NCBI RefSeq assembly: GCF_013137895.1
Contig: NZ_CP053538.1
Location: 2,945,001 to 3,009,000, forward strand
Source: Hymenobacter taeanensis
GTDB lineage: Bacteria; Bacteroidota; Bacteroidia; Cytophagales; Hymenobacteraceae
Length of the DNA: 64,000 nt
Direction: 5' to 3'
Made by a program: the position numbers and the translations under genes. Position 1 is the stretch's first letter. Each line of letters opens with the position of its first letter. This document shows positions 51,640 through 59,532 of the stretch, in pieces. Under the pieces are notes generated by a model. That model made no database searches. It was given only the letters and a program-made list of their open reading frames with translations, and was not told the origin of the DNA.

Positions 51640-52506
51640 CTATTTTAAAATAAGCCGCTGGCGCTGGTAACTGAGAATGGTAAAGATGCCAATGCCGCCT
51701 TCCACAGTGCTTTTTATAGCCGAGGGCTGCGCGAAGGGGTTACCGTTGGAGTTGCGCGCATCCTGAACCGATTGCAAAAACTGAAAGTAAGGCCGGTCGA
51801 GGTGGTAGAGGGTCACGAAAACCGTATCCTTGGGCGAGAACTGATAAGATGTTCCCAGACTTAGGGGCTGCCCGTTTGAAAGGCGGTCTTCCACAGTGTA
51901 CTCCACCTCGGGGTCAGTAGATACGGAGCGCTTGTGCACTTGAAAACGGTAGAAATCAACGGTGGCGGCGGGGTCACGGAAACTGGCCAGCACGTAGGCC
52001 ATGCGTTGTGAGCCGGTCAGGTCGTTGTATTTGTACTCTACGCTATCTAGCGGCACGGTAGCGGGCATGGTAGCACTACCCGTTACGCGGCGGCCTTGGG
52101 TATCATATACCTCCAGCTTAAAGGTGTCGCCGGGGCGGGCCGAAATGCGGGTACGGCCCGTGTGTGTATAGCCCTTATTGGTATTGGGGTTGATGGCCGG
52201 AGCGTACAGCAGGGTGTCTCGACGGCCCGAGGGCAACGTAAGAACCACTTTTACTCCCTGGGGCAGCCCGGCATCCGGAGCCGACAAATACGGCACGCTT
52301 TCCGTCACCGAAACCCGTGGGAAGCGGTTGTTTTCCAGGTAAGACTCTACCACCAGCTGCGCGGGGTAAGCCGGCAGTTCCACATCAATATCCTTCTGCA
52401 GGCCGCAGGCCGATAGCAACAAGATGCCACCAGTTCCTAGGCCAGTAGCCAGCGAACGAGCCCGTGGAGTTAGGCAGCCAGTAATGGGGTTGAACAGCAT
52501 CATCAT
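51640..52506 (-). CDS. DUF4249 domain lipoprotein
   Basis: A 288-residue lipoprotein with signal ending LLLSACGLQKDIDVELP, the lipobox SAC; the ELPAYPAQLVVESYLENNRFPRVSVTES start is the DUF4249 hallmark. VFVTLYHLDRPYFQFLQSVQDARNSNGNPFAQPSAI near the end is also typical. In Bacteroidota such proteins follow a TonB-dependent receptor, as here (6 bp after its stop), and are thought to help it take up an unidentified ligand. Three ATGs at 52506, 52503 and 52500 are possible starts. Confidence 0.87.
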   Translation of the reverse strand: MMMLFNPITGCLTPRARSLATGLGTGGILLLSACGLQKDIDVELPAYPAQLVVESYLENNRFPRVSVTESVPYLSAPDAGLPQGVKVVLTLPSGRRDTLLYAPAINPNTNKGYTHTGRTRISARPGDTFKLEVYDTQGRRVTGSATMPATVPLDSVEYKYNDLTGSQRMAYVLASFRDPAATVDFYRFQVHKRSVSTDPEVEYTVEDRLSNGQPLSLGTSYQFSPKDTVFVTLYHLDRPYFQFLQSVQDARNSNGNPFAQPSAIKSTVEGGIGIFTILSYQRQRLILK

Positions 52507-52512
52507 GCAGCC

Positions 52513-54855
52513 TTAGAACTTGAAATTGTAGGTCACCGACGGGATAACAGGGAACAGCGACACCTGACGGGCGCGGTAGCTTAACACACGCGTTGTTTCC
52601 TTATCCTTCACCTGATCGAAGTACACGAAGTAGGGGTTGCGGCGGTTGTAGGCATTATAAATGCTAAACGTCAGGTCTGACTCGCCTCCTTCCCGGATGG
52701 GGCGCAGCTTATACACCAGGCCCAGGTCAAGGCGGTTGTAAGGAGCCAGGCGGTAGGTGTTGCGCTGCGGATAAATAGGCACAGCTGAAGGATTGGAGCC
52801 TTGTACATCCTGAAAAACAAAGCGTGCCAGAGGCAGAGTAGTAGCCTGCCCGGAGGTGAACACAAACGAGCCGGTGAGATTGATGCGGTGCGAAAGCTGA
52901 TGCAGCACCACTACCGTTAGGTTGTGGCGGCGGTCGTAGTTGGGGTAGAACGTGTTGCCGTTGTTAATGCCGGTAGTACCGTTCTGGGGTGGGAAGCGGC
53001 GCTTGGTCCAGGCCAGGGTATAGCCAACCCAGCCGGTAGTGCGGCCGGTTTTTTTCTCCAGGTACAGCTCATTGCCATACGCCCAGCCCCGGCCAAACAG
53101 AAACTCCGAGTCGAGGTCGGGGTTCACGAATAGCTGAGCGCCATCTTTGAAATCAATCTGCCGCTGTGCCCACTTGTAGTACAGTTCATTGGTAAGCAGG
53201 TAGGCACCATCACCCAGCAAAAAGCTTACGCCCGTTGCTACTTGTTGTGAGCGTTGCGGCTTCACGGAGAGCCGCGAGGGATACCAGATGTCGGTGGGCA
53301 AGGAGGCTCCGCTATTCGAAACCAAGTGTACATACTGGTACATCAGGGCATAGTTGGCCTTCAGGGAGATGTTGGGCGTGAGCGAGTAGCGCGCCGCTGC
53401 CCGGGGCTCCAGGCCACCAAACTGGTCAGAGCCGCTCTGAAAACCCGAGACGCGCAGGCCATACTCCAGTTGCAGCTTATCAGAAGCCCGGAAATTGTCT
53501 GAAGCGTACAAGCCGGCCTCCTGGCCCCGGTAGTTAATATCGGAGCCGAAGTTGAAGGAGTTATCCTCGGCGCCCGCTTTCAGGCGCCCCGTCCCGAAGT
53601 GATGGTCGGTGAAAGCGGCGCCAAACTTCACGGCATGCCGGTCGTTGAGGGCATAATCGAAATCAGTGCGCAAAGAAAAGTCCCGGATTTGAGAAGACAA
53701 ATCAAAACTAAACTGGTCGAGGGCATTGCTGATGCGGTAGTCGTAGCGGGTGAAGGCGGCCGTGGTGTTGGCGTACAGGCGCTTATTGAATACGTGGTTC
53801 CACCGCGCCGAAGCCACCGCGTTGCCCCAGCTAAAATCAAAGTTGAAGCCATTGGTAGAGTTGAACCCAAATACATCGTGGCCCAGGTACCCCGTCAGGA
53901 AAATGTTGTCTTTAGCGCCTAGCGTATAATTACCCTTGGTATTCAGGTCGTAGAAGTAGTAGTCGGGGATGGGGTTCCAGTCTTCCTTGCCTTCATTGAG
54001 CTTGTTGACCTGCCGCGTAAATACATCAAAATAGGTGCGCCGTCCCGAGACCAGCCACGAGCCCTTGCGGTTGGGTAATGGCCCTTCCAGCGTCAGGCGC
54101 GAGGAGATAAGCCCTAGGCCACCGCTGGTAGTAAATTTCTCAGGGTTGCCGGGGCGCATCTTCACATCTACCACCGATGACAGCCGCCCGCCGTACTGAG
54201 CCGGGAAGCCACCCTTATACAGGTCCACACTCTGCACGGCATCAGGATTGAACACCGAAAACAGCCCGAACAGGTGGCTAGGATTGTACACCACCGCATC
54301 ATCCACCAAAAACAGGTTCTGATCGGCGGAGCCGCCGCGCACGAACAGGCCGCTGGTACCTTCGCCGCCATTCTGCATGCCGGGCTTTAGCTGTAAGGTT
54401 TTAAGCAGGTCAACCTCCCCAAATAAGGCTGGCAGCAGCTTAGCTTCGCGGCTGGTTAAGCGCTCCACGCTCATTTGAGTAGTCTGGAGTTTCTCTCGTA
54501 GCGTGCCGCTACCTTCAATTACAACTTCGCCAAGGGTATTGCTGTCTTCAAGAAGAGAAAAGCTGAGCCGCTGGTTGCGAGTAAGCGTAACGGATTTTGT
54601 CAGAGACTGATAGCCAATAAATGATACTGCCAGCTCCTGCGGTCCCGCTGGTAGGGTGAGGGTATAGAAGCCGCTGTCGTCGGTGGTGGCACCCAGGGCC
54701 AGTGCCGGAACCGCAACAGTGGCGCCGGGTAGTGCTTCGTTAGTGCCTGCAGCCCGCACGTACCCGCTCAACGTGAGCCGTGCCTGCGCCAGGGCATGGT
54801 CAGGCTGAACCAGTAAAAACAGGCCTAGCAGGAAGAAAAGTAAGCGATAAGGCAT
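52513..54855 (-). CDS. TonB-dependent receptor with carboxypeptidase-like regulatory domain
   Basis: A 780-residue outer-membrane receptor. A signal peptide (MPYRLLFFLLGLFLLVQPDH then ALAQ) precedes a carboxypeptidase-D-like domain (LTLSGYVRAAGTNEALPGATVAV), a plug (SGLFVRGGSADQNLFLVDDAVVYNP) and a beta-barrel ending in the terminal PSVTYNFKF (final Phe). It imports a ligand with energy from TonB/ExbBD. The pair with DUF4249 is common in Bacteroidota; the ligand is unknown. The ATG at 54855 is preferred because an exact promoter core lies at 54880-54887; the longer frame to 54903 would start upstream of it. Confidence 0.93.
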   Translation of the reverse strand: MPYRLLFFLLGLFLLVQPDHALAQARLTLSGYVRAAGTNEALPGATVAVPALALGATTDDSGFYTLTLPAGPQELAVSFIGYQSLTKSVTLTRNQRLSFSLLEDSNTLGEVVIEGSGTLREKLQTTQMSVERLTSREAKLLPALFGEVDLLKTLQLKPGMQNGGEGTSGLFVRGGSADQNLFLVDDAVVYNPSHLFGLFSVFNPDAVQSVDLYKGGFPAQYGGRLSSVVDVKMRPGNPEKFTTSGGLGLISSRLTLEGPLPNRKGSWLVSGRRTYFDVFTRQVNKLNEGKEDWNPIPDYYFYDLNTKGNYTLGAKDNIFLTGYLGHDVFGFNSTNGFNFDFSWGNAVASARWNHVFNKRLYANTTAAFTRYDYRISNALDQFSFDLSSQIRDFSLRTDFDYALNDRHAVKFGAAFTDHHFGTGRLKAGAEDNSFNFGSDINYRGQEAGLYASDNFRASDKLQLEYGLRVSGFQSGSDQFGGLEPRAAARYSLTPNISLKANYALMYQYVHLVSNSGASLPTDIWYPSRLSVKPQRSQQVATGVSFLLGDGAYLLTNELYYKWAQRQIDFKDGAQLFVNPDLDSEFLFGRGWAYGNELYLEKKTGRTTGWVGYTLAWTKRRFPPQNGTTGINNGNTFYPNYDRRHNLTVVVLHQLSHRINLTGSFVFTSGQATTLPLARFVFQDVQGSNPSAVPIYPQRNTYRLAPYNRLDLGLVYKLRPIREGGESDLTFSIYNAYNRRNPYFVYFDQVKDKETTRVLSYRARQVSLFPVIPSVTYNFKF

Positions 54856-54879
54856 CAGGGCGAGATAAGATAGAAAGCT

Positions 54880-54887
54880 CAAAGGTA
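54880..54887 (-). promoter_or_regulatory. TAnnTTTG promoter core of the receptor/DUF4249 operon
   Basis: Minus-strand TACCTTTG, an exact match 24 nt before the ATG. Confidence 0.6.
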
Positions 54888-55076
54888 GCCGGGCTCCCTC
54901 CAAACGCCCGAGCTCCGCCGGAAGTTTGACTTACTACTGCATTAAGCAAAATCTCCAGACCAGACTCCTCAAAAACAGCTGATTTATGCCGCTGAGCGCA
55001 GGCTGGTTTATGAGCAGACCAAGCCATGTAACGCCCACCCATAAAAATGTGCGCTTAAGCGAAAGCGCAAAGCCTG

Positions 55077-55385
55077 TCAGCTCAACACGCCCTGCAGCAC
55101 TTGGCTTAACTGATGAGCTGGCACCACCCCGGCTTGCCGCCATACGGGCTGTCCTTTGTGAAACAGAATCAGGGTAGGGATACTTTGCACCCGAAACTGC
55201 TGCGCCGCCGCTTGGTTGCGGTCTACATCAACCTTAATGACCTTAAGCTTGCCTTGGTGTTGCGCCGCAACCTGTTCCAGAATAGGGGCCATGGTTTTGC
55301 ACGGACCACACCAGTCGGCGTAAAAATCAACCAGCACGGGCATGCCAGGGCTGCTGATGAGTTCGGAAAAGGATTTCTTGGCCAT
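55077..55385 (-). CDS. trxA: thioredoxin
   Basis: A 102-residue thioredoxin. The active site is WCGPCK (Cys26, Cys29), with the buried Asp20 in VDFYADWCGPC and the cis-Pro in SIPTLILFHKGQPV. It reduces disulfides of cytoplasmic proteins with thioredoxin reductase. No signal peptide, so cytoplasmic. Its length is normal. Confidence 0.95.
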   Translation of the reverse strand: MAKKSFSELISSPGMPVLVDFYADWCGPCKTMAPILEQVAAQHQGKLKVIKVDVDRNQAAAQQFRVQSIPTLILFHKGQPVWRQAGVVPAHQLSQVLQGVLS

Positions 55386-55515
55386 AAAGTAAAATGCTAG
55401 AGTAAACAGTGGCTGGGCGCATCAGCGCCAACTGTAGTGTACGCAGTTTTTAGAACTGCGTATGGGGTGGCCTAGCGGTTTTACAAGGGTAGTAAGCCAC
55501 TTCTAGAACGCAAAA

Positions 55516-55541
55516 AAGCCCGGCGCTGCAACGCCGGGCTT
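55516..55541 (-). terminator. terminator of the small exported protein gene
   Basis: A 10-bp perfect G/C-rich stem (55516-55525 with 55532-55541) with a 6-nt loop; on the minus strand the descending arm runs into T6. Confidence 0.8.
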
Positions 55542-55573
55542 CTGCAAAAATAGTGAGTGAAGGGTGGGGAGGG

Positions 55574-56011
55574 TTAATTTTTCCCCACCAAGGTAACATC
55601 ATTCGCGACTTCCGAAAAATTAAATCGGCCGCCAACCACTTTTTTTCCTTTCACCTGGCACTCCCAAGTGTATTGGCCGGGCTTGGCCGTGGCAGCTTCG
55701 CCTTTCTCGGTTTTAAAATAATCAGCCTCAGTAGCCTCCGATGGGAATATCACATCAATGCCTTTTTGCCCATTAGGCACCTGACGCACCAGCACATATT
55801 CTTTGCCGGTAGCTTGGTTAATAACCACAAATTTGGCGGTGTATGCGCCAAGTTGGCCAAACTTGTCCAGCACGCCAATCTTGATGTAGGCGTCGGTAGA
55901 TACCAGCCAGGTTTGGGCCCGTGAAGTTGTAGGGCTAAAAACAACCAGAGCTAGCAGTAAGCCAGCCACCCGAAGAGCCCGTTGAAATGTTGCAGGTGTA
56001 GAAATGAGCAT
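55574..56011 (-). CDS. uncharacterised exported protein
   Basis: I do not recognise this 145-residue protein. It starts with a signal peptide (VAGLLLALVVFSPTTSRAQ, cleavage after RAQ). The mature part has predicted beta strands (AYTAKFVVINQATGKEYVLVRQV, GQYTWECQVKGKKVVGGRFNF) and one Cys. Likely a periplasmic or secreted small beta-protein. No relation to the neighbouring thioredoxin or HNH genes is seen. Confidence 0.75.
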   Translation of the reverse strand: MLISTPATFQRALRVAGLLLALVVFSPTTSRAQTWLVSTDAYIKIGVLDKFGQLGAYTAKFVVINQATGKEYVLVRQVPNGQKGIDVIFPSEATEADYFKTEKGEAATAKPGQYTWECQVKGKKVVGGRFNFSEVANDVTLVGKN

Positions 56012-56262
56012 AGGTTACTGAAAAAGTGTGAAAAATCAAAGAAAAAGGACTTGTCCCAAACTATTTATAACCGGCTTGGCATAAAAGCAATCTGGGTATT
56101 GTACAGCACACGGGGTATGCCATATGATTGGCCCGCAACCAAATATAAATACAAATTAGAACCATCAACAAAATTATATACAGTTTTTTTGATCATAGGA
56201 TTACACCAGGATTTAATTGGCAGCGTAAATAAGTGGCTGCACCTAACTCAACTTGTTCATTT
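56012..56262. other. A/T-rich intergenic stretch between divergent genes
   Basis: About 250 bp with visibly lower GC than the rest of the window. Probably promoters of the divergent exported-protein and HNH-like genes. No TAnnTTTG element was placed with confidence. Confidence 0.4.
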
Positions 56263-56550
56263 ATGACGCGACGGCGCTTGGCCCCTCCTTATACAACTGC
56301 GGCAATGGCTGCTGAGAAAACGTGTGAATTATGCTTGCGCCAAGTGCAACATGTGTCGCGCCACCACCTAGTGCCCCGCGAGGAGGGTGGCCGTTATGGC
56401 CCAACTATTGATTTATGCCAGCCCTGCCACAGTACTGTGCACTTGTTGCTCACCAACCGCGACCTGGCACGCCGCTTTCCATCGGTAGAGGTGCTGCAGG
56501 GCGCTGAAGAGCTACAGAAGTATTTACACTGGGTGCGGCCTCCCGCGTAG
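56263..56550 (+). CDS. small HNH-nuclease-like zinc protein
   Basis: The 95-residue protein has an HNH-like arrangement: CELC (zinc ligands), VSRHHLVPREEGGRYG (the His-His pair), LCQPCHSTVHLLL (second Cys pair and His), then a helical C-terminus ending in a Trp-containing WVRPPA. In HNH enzymes the first His is catalytic and Cys residues bind structural zinc. Small forms of this kind occur alone in Bacteroidota and are annotated as HNH endonucleases, but activity is not established. Starts at 56233 (GTG), 56263 (ATG) and 56305 (ATG) are possible; the first ATG is chosen. Confidence 0.78.
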   Translation: MTRRRLAPPYTTAAMAAEKTCELCLRQVQHVSRHHLVPREEGGRYGPTIDLCQPCHSTVHLLLTNRDLARRFPSVEVLQGAEELQKYLHWVRPPA

Positions 56551-56805
56551 AGCACATTTCAAACCGCCGGAAAAGGTAAAATTTTGTGATTGGACAATAA
56601 TGCTAAAACCCTTAACGAGCGGAAAAAACCAACTGGCCTTCATTCTTTCGGTGAGGGCTGCCTAAAGCGTTTGCAGTTTTTCTCCAAAATGCCCGAGATG
56701 GTCGAATAGAAAACTATTGGCTTTATAACCAATGGTTTCGGATCTAGGTTAGTTGTTTTTTAAATGAAAAAGGTCGTAAGAAATTACTGATAGTCTGTTA
56801 TTTAG
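56551..56805. other. A/T-rich intergenic region upstream of the TPR gene
   Basis: Part of a 318-bp gap that is A/T-rich by the standard of this window. No gene or structured RNA was seen. Confidence 0.4.
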
Positions 56806-56813
56806 TAGATTTG
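56806..56813 (+). promoter_or_regulatory. TAnnTTTG promoter core of the TPR gene
   Basis: TAGATTTG is an exact match 55 nt before the ATG at 56869. Confidence 0.5.
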
Positions 56814-56868
56814 TTGTATGATTTAAAGTCGTACTGCACTTTGTTGTTTTTAAATATGAATAAAGCTT

Positions 56869-58164
56869 ATGCAAATATCTTTACTCATTAAAAAAGTACT
56901 AGTAGTCGGATGGTTGATGATGCTGGCAGGCCCCGTGTTGGCTCAGGGTCTGGATACCACTAACTTAAAAAAGGTGGAACTGGAGAATGTGGATATTGCC
57001 CCGGCTGCATTCACCTCGGGGTGGCTACTGACGAATGAAGATATTCAGATAGAGCTTGATGGAGCCGTTCAGAACCTCTACAACGCCAAGCACGATAAAG
57101 CAGAAAAGCAGTTCCGCTCTTTAGGCCGGCGCTATCCGCATCATCCGATGCCTGATTTTCTGCTGGGGTTAAGCACCTGGTGGAAAATACTGCCCAGCAA
57201 CACGCTCAACAAGCAGTATGATAAGGTATTTTACACCTACATGGACTCTGCTATTGCCAAGGGCGAGAAGCTGTATCAGGCTGATAACAAGAACTACGAG
57301 GCGTGCTTCTTTCTGGCAGCGGCTTATAGCTTTAGCGCCCGCCTGCAGGCAGAGCGCCATGAGCTGCGCAAAGCAACTATCAACAGCAAGCGGGCCCTTG
57401 ATTACCTGGAGTTAAGTAAAGAAGCGAATGGCCTCAGCTCAGAATTTCTGTTTGGGCAGGCGTTGTTCAACTATTACGCGTCATGGATTGCGCTGGAGCA
57501 TCCCTTTTTGCGCCCTGTGCTGTTGTTCTTCCCGAAAGGCAACCGGCAGTTGGGCATTCAGCAACTGCGCAACGTGGCCGACAACGCTTTCTACACCAGC
57601 ACGGAGGCGAAGTACTTTCTGCTGAGAATTTTGGGCAGCGAGCGAGAAAACCAGCCGGGAGCCGCCCTTGCCGTGGCAAAGGACCTGGTTTCGCGCTACC
57701 CCGATAACGGCCCCTTCGCCCGCGAGTATGCCCTACTTTCTTTTGAACAGGGAAAGTTTAGGGATTGCGAGAAAGTAAGCCTCGATATCCTGGATAAACT
57801 AAATCAGGGGTATCCGGGGTATGAGGAACTCAGCGGGCGGTACGCAACCTACTACATGGGCTGGATTCAGCAGACTAAGTACAAGAACCGGGCAAAGGCC
57901 AAGGAGTATTACCAGCGTTGCATTGTGTTCTCGGAGATGGCAGAGTTGACCAAGGGTGGCTACTACCTGTATGCCAACCTAAACCTGGCCAAGATGGCTG
58001 TAGATGAGAACAACACGCTTGCCGCTCGCCGCTACTACCAAGTGGTGCTAGATAAAGCCGACCGAAGCTCTACGCTGTACCAAGAAGCCAGAGACTACCT
58101 CAAACAGGCTTCGCGGGCCACGAGCAGCGCTACCAGCAAACGGGCTTACAGCCAGGCGCAGTAG
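56869..58164 (+). CDS. TPR-containing exported protein
   Basis: A 431-residue protein. The signal peptide ends near GPVLAQ. The rest is helical with TPR-like repeats (for example AKEYYQRCIVFSEMAELTKGGYYLYANLNLAKMAV, FFLAAAYSFSARLQAERHELRKATINSKRALDYLEL). The early IELDGAVQNLYNAKHDKAEKQFRSLGRRYPHHPMPDFLLGLSTWWKILP is a conserved Bacteroidota-type opening. It probably lies in the periplasm and binds other proteins; the function is not known. An exact promoter core lies 55 nt upstream. It ends in a Ser/Ala/Gln-rich tail. Confidence 0.82.
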   Translation: MQISLLIKKVLVVGWLMMLAGPVLAQGLDTTNLKKVELENVDIAPAAFTSGWLLTNEDIQIELDGAVQNLYNAKHDKAEKQFRSLGRRYPHHPMPDFLLGLSTWWKILPSNTLNKQYDKVFYTYMDSAIAKGEKLYQADNKNYEACFFLAAAYSFSARLQAERHELRKATINSKRALDYLELSKEANGLSSEFLFGQALFNYYASWIALEHPFLRPVLLFFPKGNRQLGIQQLRNVADNAFYTSTEAKYFLLRILGSERENQPGAALAVAKDLVSRYPDNGPFAREYALLSFEQGKFRDCEKVSLDILDKLNQGYPGYEELSGRYATYYMGWIQQTKYKNRAKAKEYYQRCIVFSEMAELTKGGYYLYANLNLAKMAVDENNTLAARRYYQVVLDKADRSSTLYQEARDYLKQASRATSSATSKRAYSQAQ

Positions 58165-58247
58165 CTGCTGTTGGTACTGCCGGGAGTGGGGCGTACCTGA
58201 TATTCCTGTGGCAGAGCAGCTTCTCAGGGGGAGTAAGCGCAGGAGAG

Positions 58248-58255
58248 TACTTTTG
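58248..58255 (+). promoter_or_regulatory. TAnnTTTG promoter core of the DUF6687-like gene
   Basis: TACTTTTG is an exact match 38 nt before the TTG start at 58294. Confidence 0.55.
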
Positions 58256-58293
58256 TACTTCCCGTTCTGGCATACTCGTTTCACTCCCCGCGC

Positions 58294-59352
58294 TTGAAAA
58301 CCTTCATTCCTTTTTCGCAGCTGCGGCAGCAGCCTACTATTGTGGTTGATAGTACTGGCCTAGGGACTACCCTAACGCTGGCGCATTGGCGCGGGGCGGC
58401 CACTCCCGAACCACTGCGCGACGATACCAGCGCGGGCTCGGTGCTACGCGCATTGCACGCCCCGCGCTTCCCTGGCCTGGAGGCACCAGCCGTTACGGCC
58501 AACCATTTTGATGTAGATGGTTTTGTGGGCGTATGGAGCCTGCTGAACCCAGCGCTGGCGTTGCGCCATGAGCATCTGCTGCGCCTCACCGCCACCCTCG
58601 GCGACTTCCGGGAGCTAGATTGGCACGACCCCTGGGCCGAGCACGCTTTGAAGCTGGTATGCTGGCTGAATGCTGAGGAGAAGGCCCGTTTCTATGAGCC
58701 TTTCGGTGCCCCAGCCCTCCGCCGACGGGAAGATGAAGCCTCAGCGGAAAAATTCAACTGGTTTCTGCCTCGTTTTCAGGAGATATTGGAAAACCCGGAG
58801 GCTGGCCGGGCCGCTTGGGAGCCAGAAGTAGAGCGGGTGCGGCAAGCTGTGGCCATCATGCAAAGCGCCAGCACCACAACCCGGGCGTACCCCGAAATAG
58901 GCTTACTGGTAGTGAGCACCCCAGAGCCGCTGCCCTACTACGCATTATTTGGGCCATCGGCGGGGTACGATATGGTACTGAGCCTCTACAACGAGAATCG
59001 ATACGAATTCGAGTACAAGTACACTACCTGGATTGACCTGGAAAGCCGCCCTACGCTGCCCCGGCTGCCCCTTACTGGCCTAGCAGCTTGCCTCAATGCC
59101 CAAGAGCAAGGCCCGCACTCCTGGACGTATGACGGCGTTACGGATACCGGGCCCTTGCTGCGCTTGCAAGGCAAGCGCCTGACCAAAGCCCAACGCTACG
59201 CCGACCCCGATCAGCGCCCCATCTACTCATCGTCCATTCCGCCTGAGGTGCTGGAGCAGGAAGTAGTGTCGTTTTTTCGGGAGAGATACGCCGGAATACA
59301 GCCCCGCCGCTATTGGTCGTGGGCCGAGATTCGGGCGGCGGGAGAGCAATAG
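58294..59352 (+). CDS. DUF6687-like conserved protein
   Basis: The 352-residue protein seems to match DUF6687: FIPFSQLRQQPTIVVDSTG, LSH-type strands, VTANHFDVDGFVGVWSLLNP (a motif with His, Asp, Asp that could bind metal), then KFNWFLPRFQEIL and DMVLSLYNENRYEFEYKYTTWIDLESRP. A conserved Bacteroidota protein of unknown function; the DxDG-type motif invites a phosphoesterase reading but nothing decides it. The start codon is TTG; no ATG or GTG is near in frame and a promoter core lies 38 nt upstream. Cytoplasmic. Confidence 0.72.
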   Translation: MKTFIPFSQLRQQPTIVVDSTGLGTTLTLAHWRGAATPEPLRDDTSAGSVLRALHAPRFPGLEAPAVTANHFDVDGFVGVWSLLNPALALRHEHLLRLTATLGDFRELDWHDPWAEHALKLVCWLNAEEKARFYEPFGAPALRRREDEASAEKFNWFLPRFQEILENPEAGRAAWEPEVERVRQAVAIMQSASTTTRAYPEIGLLVVSTPEPLPYYALFGPSAGYDMVLSLYNENRYEFEYKYTTWIDLESRPTLPRLPLTGLAACLNAQEQGPHSWTYDGVTDTGPLLRLQGKRLTKAQRYADPDQRPIYSSSIPPEVLEQEVVSFFRERYAGIQPRRYWSWAEIRAAGEQ

Positions 59353-59532
59353 TATAGTTGTAGCGGCGGTTTCTGCTACAGGCCCGCAGAAGGCGCTAAG
59401 CCATTAGACTGGTAATGGCGTAAGGAGAGTTGTGTGGATAAAGCCTAACAATGGTAACCCCGGCTGCTAGTTTGTGCAGCTAGAGTTGCCATTGCTCAGC
59501 ATGTAGTCAGTAGAATGTGCCCAAGATAACCC

